This document shows, piece after piece, positions 36,126 through 47,056 of a stretch of 64,000 nt of DNA (position 1 is its first letter; every line of letters begins with the position of its first letter). The position numbers and the translations under genes are program-made. The DNA lies in the NCBI GenBank assembly GCA_009739215.1, contig VSJF01000004.1, forward strand, positions 2,542,001-2,606,000, given 5' to 3'. The notes beneath the pieces are model-generated. The model saw only the letters and a program-made list of their open reading frames with translations. It made no database searches and was not told the origin of the DNA. This stretch comes from Floccularia luteovirens. Its lineage: Eukaryota > Basidiomycota > Agaricomycetes > Agaricales > Squamanitaceae.

Positions 36126-38049
36126 CTATCGTGGACATGTCACCGGTACACGGATGATGAGATCACCGAACATGTCTTGATCGATACTAAGCAGCTTCAT
36201 ATATTCATCCTGTACATGAATAAAAGCAATCATGTTAGACAAGCAACAGTTGTGATCATCAGTGAAATGGAATCATGGTTGCTAGATTGTTTTACCTGTA
36301 CCAAGGATGGACACACTGTGGCGAGCTTCATGCAAACATTCTGCATTTCACTTTTGAGGTCCTCGGGGAAAGCTAAAACATGATATAGCACATGAATAAA
36401 CTAATTGATGGCTTCCTTCAAATAGAACCAAGGCTGGACTACCCCTAGGATAATATTCGGATATTTTTGTACACTCACTTTGCTTGGTAGAACTCTCCGC
36501 TTGAACTTCGACCCTACCAATCCCAAGTTCCGCATCCTTCCAATCTACCCAACATTTCCCAACCCCATCGATAATGGTTGTTCGCCAAGACTCCATGCGA
36601 GGTGCACACTCGTCTATCAAAACACCAAGTACACGTAAAGTGGCAAGCTGCATATGAACATCAGGCCGCACAAAAGGTCGTGGTACAAGTGGATGCATGA
36701 GTTGAGGTATTAGTTGCTAGTGGACAAGTCAGCATAGCCTATGAGGGAGGCTACAGTTATCAAGGACCTTAAGAAAACGCGCGCTCCCCACCCCAAGAGC
36801 GCGTATCACGTCAGGTAGGGTTTCTAGCGTGGCACGAATTGCCTCTGGCTTATCCTCTGCATAGAGCCACACACCACCTATTATTCCTTCACCCAAGATT
36901 GTAGCGAGTTGATCGAAACGTTCCGCAGAGCCGGAGACTGTACAACAAAGGGTCAGGGTGAGAGAGGTTTTAATTGCTGCGCGTAATAGACGCGGAGTTT
37001 CGGTGCGTTCCAAGTGTGTTAGGCAGGTAGTCAGGGACTGATAATTGTCAGCCTTGGGAATAGATAAACTTTGCAAAAAAATGGATACCTTTCTCAAAAG
37101 GCCCTGCAGGCCAGTGCGTTTCAATAACTGAGGCGGAACTCGTTGTAATAGCTCCCTGACGCTATGTACGCCGCACAATTTATATCTTGGCTCAAAATCA
37201 TCCAAGAGGGTCATTATAGGAGGTACAAGCAAGGGCCACATTTGCTCGTATGCATCCGTCTATAAGAACCGTAATCATTACATCTAGGGAAAGAAATGAA
37301 TGCGTGGGTACGTACGTCAATTTGCGCAACACACCAACACACGACCGATCCTATACCAGGCGTTTCCTTCCAAATTTGTCCTTCGTAAAAGTCTTGGCTA
37401 GCATCTGGTCCACCAGCATATCCTGCACTCGTCTCTCCACCCCGTTGGGTAACACCTCCAGGGGCACGAAGAGCACGACCAGTCGTTGTGCTCAACTGTG
37501 GATGGGGGTTGGTTTGAAAAAGAGGTTTAAGAATATGTGTGAGGATATGTTGAGTGAGATTGAGGTTGGAAAGGGGGAGTGACATCAATATATCTGTAGT
37601 GAGGAAAATTTATGCCAGACCTTATGCTACGAGACACTGTGTGCACACCTTGAGTTATTCGATTCATCTGTGGGGAAGACCATTCCATATACTCGTCACC
37701 ATCGTCGATATCTTGAGTGAAAGGGATTATAGTAAATATAATATTCGCGTGTTCTTCAATATCAAGCCATGTACGAGTTCCACTCTTTGCCTGGCCTGAT
37801 TCTCCGTTATCACCGTCCACTTCTTGCTTCCTATCTCTAACGAATGTTCGCAAGCTTCTCAACGTATCGATAGCCTGCTCTTTCCATCGCTCGAGTTGAG
37901 CAAGCATCGATTCTTCGACAATCTGATCATATTTTCCAAGTTCGGCAGGAATCTTCAGTCCTTTGCAAAAGTGCATTTAATGTCGGTTTATCTGAACCCG
38001 TATACTCGTGCCGCGGTGTATGGGAGTGTGTCGTTGGTGGGTCAGCCAT
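36126..38049 (-). CDS. TTI2: TELO2-interacting protein 2 homolog
   Basis: Tti2 belongs to the Tel2-Tti1-Tti2 co-chaperone complex that stabilises PIKK kinases (TOR, ATM, ATR). It is helical-repeat only. Recognisable segments: MWPLLVPPIMTLLDDFEPRYKLCGV and HSVRELLQRVPPQLLKRTGL (37241-37130), SLTLTLCCTVSGSAERFD, LIPQLMHPLVPRPFVRPDVH and LRVLGVLIDECAPRMESWR (36698-36560). Downstream exons read FPEDLKSEMQNVCMKLATVCPSL and, after GTAAAA...TACAG, DEYMKLLSIDQDMFGDLI to TAG at 36126. The start ATG at 38049 (MADPPTTHSHTPRHEYTG) is likely, but the join to the next exon (GLKIPAELGKYDQ) needs an unusually short intron. Divergent from the WDR89-like gene. Confidence 0.82.
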
Positions 38050-38205
38050 GGGATGTAGAATTTGAGAGTATTAGTTTGTTTTTTTACTGAATATCTCGGA
38101 GAGACTTCCAAGTTGGGAATTTCCCGTTGATCGTGATATCAGAAATTTATTTTTCCCGATACGGTCATCCAAAAACTCATTAAGTGGACCTCACCGTGTA
38201 CGCTT
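38050..38205. promoter_or_regulatory. Compact divergent promoter TTI2 / WDR89-like
   Basis: Only 156 bp separate the two start codons, so the core promoters must overlap or lie back to back. No named motif seen. Confidence 0.5.
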
Positions 38206-39736
38206 ATGCCACGCTCGGAGACTCTATTTCAATCTTCGTCTTTTAAACATATATCTAAACCACTTAAAACATCGCTATCCTCTTCGAAATCATATGTCCT
38301 TGCCCTTGCATCTGCTGACGGATATTATGCTGCATCAGCGTCAACACCTTCAAATGTGATTGACATATTTGACAAGTCGACTTTTAAAGGAATCCAAACA
38401 CTCCCAGGGCATGAGAGAGCTACTACTTCGCTACAAGCTGCAGATAACATTCCTGGAATTGCGAGAAAATGTATCATATCATCTGGGAAAGATGGGAGTG
38501 TGAAAGTCTGGGATGAACGCTCTGGACAACATAGTATCAAAAGTATGTCACCATATTTCATTTTGATTCTATGACCATAGAGAGGTTTTGGCAATTCAAA
38601 AGTATTATTTTCATAGTGACAAATCTTGGAAAAACTTGCTCTCTTTTGTGTTGTGCGATTTCACCAGATGGACGTACATTTGCTGCGGGAACAGACCTTC
38701 AAGGTGACGATGCACTAATCTTATACTGGTGAATACTGTCTTCGTTGTTACACTACCCAGTTAAAACTCAAAACATTTTCGGCGGTTTTTCGTTCCACAG
38801 GGATCCTCGCCAACCTGCAACACCGCTTCGCATACATAGCTCAACACATTCAGATGATATTACCACCCTTGCATTTTCTCCCTCCTCCACTTCGGAGAAT
38901 ACCGTTCTACTTTCAGGTTCCTTAGATGGGTTGCTGAGTCTGTCAAATGCAAAAGAGGATGTTGAAGATGAAGCTCTTCTTCATGTTGGAAACTGGGGGA
39001 GTAGTATTTCCCAGGCTGGATGGATTGTTCCTGAGGGAGAAAAAGCGCGTATATGGGCTGCAAGTGACATGGAAACATTTAGCGTTTGGTCCGAGGAGGT
39101 TTGTCTGTTATATTTTGAGATCTGTCAAAGTAGATCCCTGAATCTTTGTGATTTTGTGTTCTTCAGTTGGACAAACTACGCTCCGTGGATATTCGAGATC
39201 CTGGAATAAATACAGATCATGACTATCTTATAACATGCCATAATGTTCACACATCCGGGTATAGCCCTGGGGTCTTTCTAGGATCAAATGAGTGGGTTCT
39301 TCTTGAATCAAATACTTTTTCTGTTGAAACCTGATCAAAACATAATGTCATTTATAGAGGAAATTTTGCCTTACTTTCAAATACGAACTTGTCTGAATCT
39401 GGGGCACCGTGGAACTTGAATAAGCGCTGGACTAATGGTCACGATGGGATTGTACGCTCTCTTCTTTGGGACGAAGAGGTAAGAAAAATATTAACTCTAG
39501 ATTGGAGAAAGTAACTAAAACTCCACGCATAGTTAAATCTAATCGTTACTGGTGGTGAAGATTCGAAACTCAATGTCTGGCCGTTTTCAATACCGGATGA
39601 TTTTGCAACAGGTGATATGGATGTTGATGTCACTTCGCCCAAACGGAAACGAGAACTTGACGGTGTAACGACTGAGAAAGATGAGAGGAGATCAAAAAAA
39701 AACTTGGCTACGAGTGACAGACAACAGCTAGCGTAG
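38206..39736 (+). CDS. WD40 protein, WDR89 family
   Basis: WD40 propeller protein of unknown cellular role. Start ATG at 38206 (MPRSETLFQSSSFKH). Blades: YVLALASADGYYAASASTPS, KCIISSGKDGSVKVWDERSG, CCAISPDGRTFAAGTDLQGD, DDITTLAFSPSSTSENTVL with SLDGLLSL, GWIVPEGEKARIWAASDME, NGHDGIVRSLLWDEE and LIVTGGEDSKLNVW. The C-terminus is Lys-rich (SPKRKREL), a possible nuclear signal. Introns fall after HSIK, at the ILYW/DPRQ join, and before LDKLRSVD, among others. Spacing of blades and the C-terminal basic tail fit fungal WDR89-like proteins. Its stop lies 70 bp from the MSS1 stop on the other strand (convergent). Confidence 0.8.
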
Positions 39737-39805
39737 AACTTAAAAAATATATACATATGTACTGATAAAATACTTTGTAGATTCTCTATGTGATAAGAAA
39801 ATATC

Positions 39806-41823
39806 TCATTTTCCAATGCAAAAATCACGAAACACCGCGTCCAGCACTTCTTCGACGTCAATCAACCCAGAAACCCTCCCAACAGCCTGTGCAGCATACC
39901 TTAGTTCTTCGGCACCAAGGACAATATCGGCGGAAGCTGAATTAACTTGGTCAGGCTGAGTGTTACTAACATAACCGCAGGAAAAAACTGACTGTAATCT
40001 AAGAAAGCTTCTAGAAAACGTGCAGCAGATTCTAGGTGAACGCGATGCCTTGCACGCGTAATTATTGGTTCTGGCGCTCCAAGTCCTTCCCCAAGGCCAA
40101 ACCTATAGTAGGAAAGTTAAATTTTAATTATCGTAAAAGATCTTAGACATAAAGTATTACCTTGTATTCATGACTTCGCCCAGCCCCTTCAGAAAATCAT
40201 CCGTACCAGCATGGGTGGTCAAACTTGTTGTCCACGCCTGATGTTCACAACCATTGTCTAACCGGACAGAAATCGGGTGTGCAGAGTTAGAAGACACGAG
40301 ATCAACCTTGTTGAGTAAGAATAGGGTATCGGGTCGTATTACTTCTGCAAGTGATTCTGGAATTGCTATATTCAGGGGGTGGACTTGTGATTTAGTTACA
40401 ATCGAAGAGTCGATCACTGAAGGCAATGAGAGCACACAAAGTGTGACATCGGCTTGCTTGACACTAGAGAAAACATATGAATATACGCGCAAGTCGAGTT
40501 CAAAAAACTAACGCTTCTCTGGCTCTTTCTACGCCAATCTTCTCGACGATGTCTTCCGTGCCGCGAAGTCCAGCTGTATCAGACACCCTCACAGGTAGTC
40601 CCGATATATCCAATGTCAATTCTAGGATGTCTCGTGTTGTACCAGGTATGGGTGTGACAATGGCTGCCTCCCGTTGCGCTTGGGAAGGAGCATCTATCAG
40701 CAACTTGTCTAAGTGGAGTCAGTATGACATACCTAAGAAATTGAGTAAACTGCTCTTTCCCGCATTTGGAGGTCCAAATATGGCGAGTTTGATACCAGAG
40801 TGGATGATTTCTCCGCGACGGTTGTCATTTAAGAAAGATCTGATTGTACTTAGAAGTGATTGAGCTTCAATCCTAGCTACATGATATTTGAGGATGTTAA
40901 TCAAGTAGATGTAAAAAAACACACCTGTCTCATAGACACCCTCCTCGATGTCATCCCCTTCTTCAAAGTCAATAAGAGCTTCGACCATAGCCAGACAGTG
41001 GATAATTCCAGATCGAAGTTCAGCAAGTTTCTCTCGCACAGCACCCTATTGACATCAGGTCTTAGCTCATGAGCGTGATTCTGAGAGAAAGAAAAAAATT
41101 GACGCACACCTGCGACTCTCATCGCACTTCGTCGTTGACCTTCAGTATCTGCATCGATCAAATCCTTGAGACCCTCAACTTGAGTGAGGTCAAGACGGCC
41201 CCCAAGGAACGCTCTCCGAGTGAATTCTCCTGGTTCAGCTGGTCGACAACCAGGAAGGTCGGCTAATGCTGCCAGTACAGAAGCGATTATGGCGCGTCCA
41301 GAATGGATGTGGAGTTCAAGCACATCTTCGGTAGTGAATGACCTAGGACCTGGCCATTCCTTGAATCGTGAAAACGAGTAGCAAAGGAATTGGTGTAGTA
41401 TGTACCTTTGAAGTAAACGGCAAGAGCATCATCAAGATGCTCTTTCGTTCTCGGATGGACTATGTGACACCGTTCCATCTTCCATGGTGAGGGAACTGAC
41501 TCAAAGTTGTCATTAGCCTTGGCCTTTCCCTTTCCCTTCCCTCGAGCTGGAATGACAAGGTTTTTCCACACATCAATTGCTTGTGGCCCAGAAACGCGTA
41601 TTACTGCAACACCTGCTTTTCCGGGAGGTGTGGAAAGCGCGTATATAGTTCTCTGTTGAGCTTGTGTTCTGGTTGGTTCGCGTGGAGGCATATGAACTGT
41701 ACGAATCCATGGAAGAGAGAATGAACGCGATTTCGAGTCTGGTAAGAAGAGTAAAGTTCGTCTTGTACTTAGTGAGGAGAAGAAGCGCTGCCTGTGGGTA
41801 TGAATATTAATGAGCCTTTGCAT
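39806..41823 (-). CDS. MSS1: Mitochondrial tRNA-modification GTPase (TrmE/GTPBP3)
   Basis: With MTO1 it forms the 5-carboxymethylaminomethyl-type modification at wobble uridine of mitochondrial tRNAs. Start ATG at 41823; the first about 45 residues are Arg/Ser-rich with no acid ([20 protein letters not shown]), a presequence. The N-terminal TrmE domain has [20 protein letters not shown] and [16 protein letters not shown], then [19 protein letters not shown]. The G domain has [13 protein letters not shown] (G1), TPIPGTTRD (G2), DTAGLRG (G3) and LLNKVD (G4). The C-terminus ends in the catalytic FCIGK motif just before TGA (39806). All key residues are present across about eight exons. Convergent with the WDR89-like gene. 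Confidence 0.93.
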
Positions 41824-43944
41824 GAACGTTTGAATGACTTGGAAGGGTGTAAGCGAATTGAGAACGGCCGGCCCGGCCCGGACTCCTATGTTGGCGGAGG
41901 AAAAAAATTGACGTCCTTAATCACAATCATATGTCCAACATTTTAACGTTAAAGTTTCTATCACTCGTAGTAAAAAGCCTAAGTTGGATTCCCAATTTAA
42001 AAAAACGACAACCGCAAAGTTAACATTTCAGCTTCCTGCTTACAGTGCATGTTCAATTATGAGAAGGATTTGGATACGTGGACCTAGATGCAAAATGATG
42101 CTCCACAAGCAGAAATGATGTATACCGATCGAAGCAGGAATAGCGTCTCCACAAATTCCTTATGTACATAAGGGAGGTTTTTACCATAAACCTTGTGATA
42201 AAGTTTGCAAGTTATGACTTTACAGCCCGAAAGTGATCATATATTGTTTGCAGCTTTGATCGCCGCTGTTCATCCTTTCTCTCCGGAAGTACATTTTTGT
42301 CTCCCTTCCCACCCAGTACATACCCCCTCATTAGGGATATTTCCGAAAAGCTGGGATGCAAGGCACCATTACATGAACCGGAAGGAAAAAAAAGTTTTTC
42401 TTAGCTGCTCTTTTCAAGGAGTTCCATGTTTATTAAAGTATGCGCGTGTGGGGGATACTGTAGCCCTTCTACTGGATTACAACTACTCGAAATGGCTTTT
42501 TTAAAATTGGTGATTGAATGAGATGAACTGCGCATGATGAAGCACGTAAGATATGTATATCCTTTGTTATATCTTAGAATAAACATGATGAGAGATGTAT
42601 CGTATGATGATTATTTTGTATGTACTTACGCAGAGTTCCGTTGGCCAGGAGTATTAGACATATTTATAACTACGGCGCTTGACTTTCGACTTAAAATTAA
42701 ACGGGATGTTGTGTGCGAGTTCGGGAGGGTCCGTAGGCTGCGGTGGGGGCTGTGGGTTGTGGTTACTGGTGAAATTTCCATAAACGTTGCTCGTTGCTGT
42801 TTCAACTGAAAGATACCAATATTGAATCAAAGTAACAATTTAGAAAATTATCCCGAGCTTAACCAGAGTAAATAGTGCTTGACATATTTGCAAGACCAGG
42901 ACCATCATTGTTTAGTGATAAATAGAAATTCGAGACGTGATTTGGATTATCTTTATTATATGAAGCCTATCAAAAAGTCTTTCTGGCAGTTCGCGACTTT
43001 GCGATTCGACACCGTTATTTCAGCACCGGTTCTATTAATAGCATTATTGGTATGTGAACCGCCCACCAGGGTACGGCAACTGGCGTTGATATGTGATAGA
43101 TAATTGTTGGATTGAAATTCAATATCAAAAAGATCAGGCAGATTCTTCCGTTAATCCTCGCACGCACATGTTAGAACCATACATGTGCGTGCGAGGTGCG
43201 CATCTAGTGGGTAATCGGACTGTTCGAAAGGCTCGGGGAAGAAAAAAAAATAAACGCACGCCTGTTCGTCCATGTCATGATGTATTATATATGAAGTTTT
43301 TGGTTTCTTGGAGGTAGGACGCACATGTCTGACTTTTTGGACAAACATTCCGTAGCCCACATCAGACTCCAGCAGGCACGTGTAGAATTGTGCAGTGACG
43401 CAATGTTGCATTGCAGTGCCCACTGTTGTTGATTTGGTAAAGCCCAAGTCCGGTGTAGTATATATGCCGATGGAGCGAGATAAGCAGTGCCCGAATCAAC
43501 AACGCGGTCAAGAAGGTTAGGAAAAAAGAACAATGTAGTATCGGCCATTAATAATAGGATGGAATAGGAGCGTAAGCAACAAAGAGTTGACAACCAAAAG
43601 AGGTGAGATACACAAAGATTAATTGGAGGGCTCGGAGATCAAAAAAGCATATGCAACAAGGGTTCTAAAAGGATATTAGTGTAATCACTGAGATGAAAGC
43701 ATCAGCCTTGCAATAGCAACGTGCGTGAAGGGTCATAACGGTACAAACGCACGTTTTTCGACGTGCTCCCGATGCGAAAGGGGGAGAGAAAGAACCGAGG
43801 AGAATGCCTGGAAGAGAGTAGCATTATGTATATACAGACTCCTACAAGTCGTTATTGGAAGATTGTTGAATAGCAGTTAAGAGTGTGTGAAAAGAGTGAT
43901 GACGAGGAGTGACCTCACGTGATGTTGTTGTCTGGTGTGATAAT
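41824..43944. other. Intergenic, no gene recognised
   Basis: About 2.1 kb between MSS1 and the cyclin gene, both facing away from it. Open frames up to 102 codons overlap in several frames and lack start or splice support. It contains the perfect inverted repeat listed separately. Confidence 0.5.
43156..43196. repeat. Perfect 16-bp inverted repeat, 9-nt spacer
   Basis: Left arm CCTCGCACGCACATGT at 43156-43171 and right arm ACATGTGCGTGCGAGG at 43181-43196 are exact reverse complements around TAGAACCAT. It could form a strong GC-rich hairpin or a cruciform. It is not followed by a T-run on either strand. Confidence 0.95.
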
Positions 43945-45789
43945 ATGAAGAGGATTATCACGATTAGAGACTTCCTTTCCACTCAATCTTTCTCCATGCT
44001 CGCTCTCGTCCATCCCTTTACAACAGATGTTCCTCATCACTCATCACGCAGAGCCTCATCTTCTACTTCCTCTCTCTCCCGGCCTCCCTCTGCCGCACTC
44101 CCTCCGGCAATTCACCGCAACCAGACCGCCCCCTCTCAATCTACTGTCCATTTCCAAATCCCCCGCTCCGCTCTTCCCCATCCTCCTGCCGCTGCCCACT
44201 CTGCTATCACACGACCCTCTTCCCCTCCCCCAAAGCCTCCCCGTATACAAGCTCCGACTGTGCCGTTGTCTGCTGCCGCCCTGGATATCCATTCTTTCCC
44301 GCCAGCAGAGTTGCTTAAGCTACTCGCCACATTGCTGACACAGATTGCTGCAACCAACGACCATCTCGCCCCTTCAGATGCTGATGCCACACATAACACC
44401 AACGGAATGCACAGCCCTTACGCACATTCACCCATCTGGAACTCGCTTACCTCGGCGTCAAGGACAGCAATCGCTACTCCCGCGGCAACATTAAGCTTCC
44501 ATGCCCGTAATATTCCGACCATAACATTGGAAGCATACCTCATGCGCATTCTAAAGTATTGTCCAACTACAAACCATGTTTTTCTTAGCCTCCTCGTTTA
44601 TTTTGACCGCATGAGCAAACTCAGCCAAGATGCCACCAGTCGTGCATTCGTCATCGATTCATACAACATTCATAGGCTTGTTATCGCTGGTGTCACGGTC
44701 GCAAGCAAATTTTTCAGTGATGTCTTCTACACCAACTCACGGTATGCAAAGGTGAGAACTCCATATTTGCACATGCAAAAGTTAAGACGTTGTACTCCAA
44801 TAAATCACTCGATACTCCTTTCTTTTTGTTTCCATGCATATATTGTTCTCTTCCCTTTATGGGCATTTTTTATTATCCATTTTCGTCGCATATAATCACC
44901 TGTTCGACTGGCCCAATAATTGATTTATCTGGTCGGACTGTCCCTATATGCGTAGTCCCACGCTCAGCCGATTTCTTTATCTATTCACTTATTTCTTATA
45001 TTAATTGGAGTATAATGTCTTAATTATTTGCAGTGGTGTATCTCTTCTTTCCAATGCTTCGAAACTGACTTGTATTTATAGGTTGGCGGCCTTCCCCTTC
45101 CTGAGCTCAATCAGCTAGAACTTCAATTTCTTCTTTTGAACGACTTTCGACTAGTCATTTCAAGTGCAGAGATGCAGCGATATGCGGAGCAGCTTGTTAT
45201 ATTCTCCCGCTCCACACACACACCAATGTCTATGCCTCAAGAGTCACCAATACCCAAAGTAACCTCCACTTTTAATTCAGTGGGTGGCGTGTCAGCGCCT
45301 ATGCGTGCTATGGGTGCGGGGCCGTATGGACACCAGGCACCGATCAATATTGCCGATGACTCAGCAAATGCCAACCAACAAGATCCATCCACCCCACGAG
45401 TGGAGGCCACCGATACAGATGACGACCAGTTTGCACGCACGGATACAGATACGGAAGCTGAGACTGACGGAGGATCTACCACCGATGATGAACCTACGAT
45501 CCGGGCAGGTCGGCGCAGTATCGGAAGCACCTTCAGCGGCCATTTTTCGCATCAGCGCTCTGGCAGTGAAGCAGAGAATGTGGAGGAGCAAGAAGACAGC
45601 GAAGTTGGTAGCATCTATGATGGAAAGGAAGGAAGTTTGTATAGTGCAGATGATGAGAATGAAGGAGATGAAGACGAGACCGATGACGCGATGGAAGTCG
45701 ATGGTTCACGTACTCCGGAGCGGAAGGTATTGGACGACGGGAACCGTACACCGGAAAGGAGGGATACAAAGTTTTTGGCGAGCCCATGA
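43945..45789 (+). CDS. PHO80/PCL-type cyclin
   Basis: Cyclin partner of a PHO85-type CDK (nutrient, phosphate or glycogen signalling). ATGs at 43945 and 43996 (MLALVHPFTTDVPHHSSRR) are both possible; I prefer the second by its family-like beginning. A Pro/Ser-rich N-terminus precedes the cyclin box: PAELLKLLATLL, then PTITLEAYLMRILKYC, FLSLLVYFDRM, YNIHRLVIAGVTVASKFFSD and YTNSRYAKVGGLPLPELN, then LELQFLLLNDFRL. The box is interrupted by a 330-nt intron (44752-45081, AAG/GTGAGA...TTTATAG/GTTGGC), the longest in the window. The C-terminal region is acidic and Ser/Thr-rich with DTDDD and TDTDTEAETD. Stop TGA at 45787. Which subfamily (PHO80 or PCL6/7) cannot be decided. Confidence 0.85.
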
Positions 45790-45794
45790 ATACT

Positions 45795-46250
45795 GTCTCC
45801 ATATATGCGTGTATTAGGGGAGGTGAAGGTTAATCTCTGCACAAAAGCATTGTATTGGTGCAGTGCATCTATGCGTTCCTGCGATATCCCAAATTTCTCA
45901 GCACCGACTCTCAATATCGTTTCTATTTCTGTGCATACATCTTCAAACCCTCTCAGAACATTGCACATCACCCAGATCCGATCGCTTGACTGTCTTCGGC
46001 GCAAACTACACCCAACTGAAGCAATCACTGCCGAATAATCATAAATTTGCGTAAAAACAAACGTGAAATCCTTTCAGAAAGCATTGCAGAAAGTACCTCA
46101 CTCCCCGTCCAATCTCTCATCAGACATCATTGCAACACTCCTGTTTGCGGTGTATTCTGGCGACAAGCTATGCCGAACACGATCCTTTGCATCGGAACAC
46201 AGATCGACTGCATAAACATGGTGCTAAATATATTAGCAAAGTTTAAGATC
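45795..46250 (-). other. Possible antisense gene or gene fragment
   Basis: Opposite the cyclin 3' end, the minus strand holds coding-like sequence: VGCSLRRRQSSDRIWVMCNVLR and GFEDVCTEIETILRVGAEKFG, then ISQERIDALHQYNAFVQRL (46025-45795), preceded by a second segment (near 46225-46115) reading DLCSDAKDRVRHSLSPEYTA and MMSDERLDGE. A GTGAGG...GGCAG stretch between them looks like an intron but does not join the frames cleanly. The downstream frame continues as antisense into the cyclin coding region. I do not recognise the protein; it may be a relic. Confidence 0.3.
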
Positions 46251-47056
46251 TGATGGTACGATCAACATGGAGAACAATCAAAGATTATACAAATCCAAAA
46301 GCATAAACACCCATCGGGTAATACGCCAAAATCATAAAATCACAGACTTAACTTGATTTACCAAATCATCCATTATACCCCAACCTCCCTCCCTGCAATC
46401 TCAATTCCTTTACCAGCATTATAGGTTCAATCATAGATGGTTATCGTTCCTCGAATCACAACCCATCGCCTGCCCTGTCTCTGTACTATTGTTCTTTCTT
46501 ATCTTCTTTCTCCACAAAAGCTTGCATTGGTCCGGTGTCGTTAAAGTATATGACATGTTAGAGTCTTCTATTTTGATTGTGAAAGGAAGTGTTATGTGCT
46601 TGTCCTCGAGAGGGGGTGTCCAGACTTGATCCATTAGGACGTCTTGTATCTTGGGACTCCCAAGCCACATCACGCAATTATATTTAAGACGAACGAACAA
46701 TTATACGACTTTGTTTTGGGATCCTGTTACCTCCGGAATCCTTGACTATTTGTTATCACTAGGACCTTTACCTTATGCTATTCTTCTCCCTTTCATCTGA
46801 TATTCACGCACCTCTTTACCTGAGAATTTTGTAATTCGCAGTTTTCTGACTCTAGTGTAATAAATGATACTTTGTGAATCTCATTGAGTATATATCTTAA
46901 AACGTATTAAGGTATCATAATTAGTGTGAATAAGAGTCGTAGGCATGGAAGGAATAATAGCAAAAGCGAAGGCAACACAAAGCGATTAATTATGGCTTTT
47001 CTAAAAGAAAATCTCATCCCACATTCCAGACACCACGGGAAAATGAAGGAAAAAAA
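46251..47056. other. Intergenic, no gene recognised
   Basis: AT-rich spacer without supported coding sequence. Confidence 0.5.

Noticed and set aside
44056..44402. Open frames antisense to the cyclin N-terminus
   Set aside because: They mirror the Pro/Ser-rich codons of the cyclin; the sense strand has the domain content.
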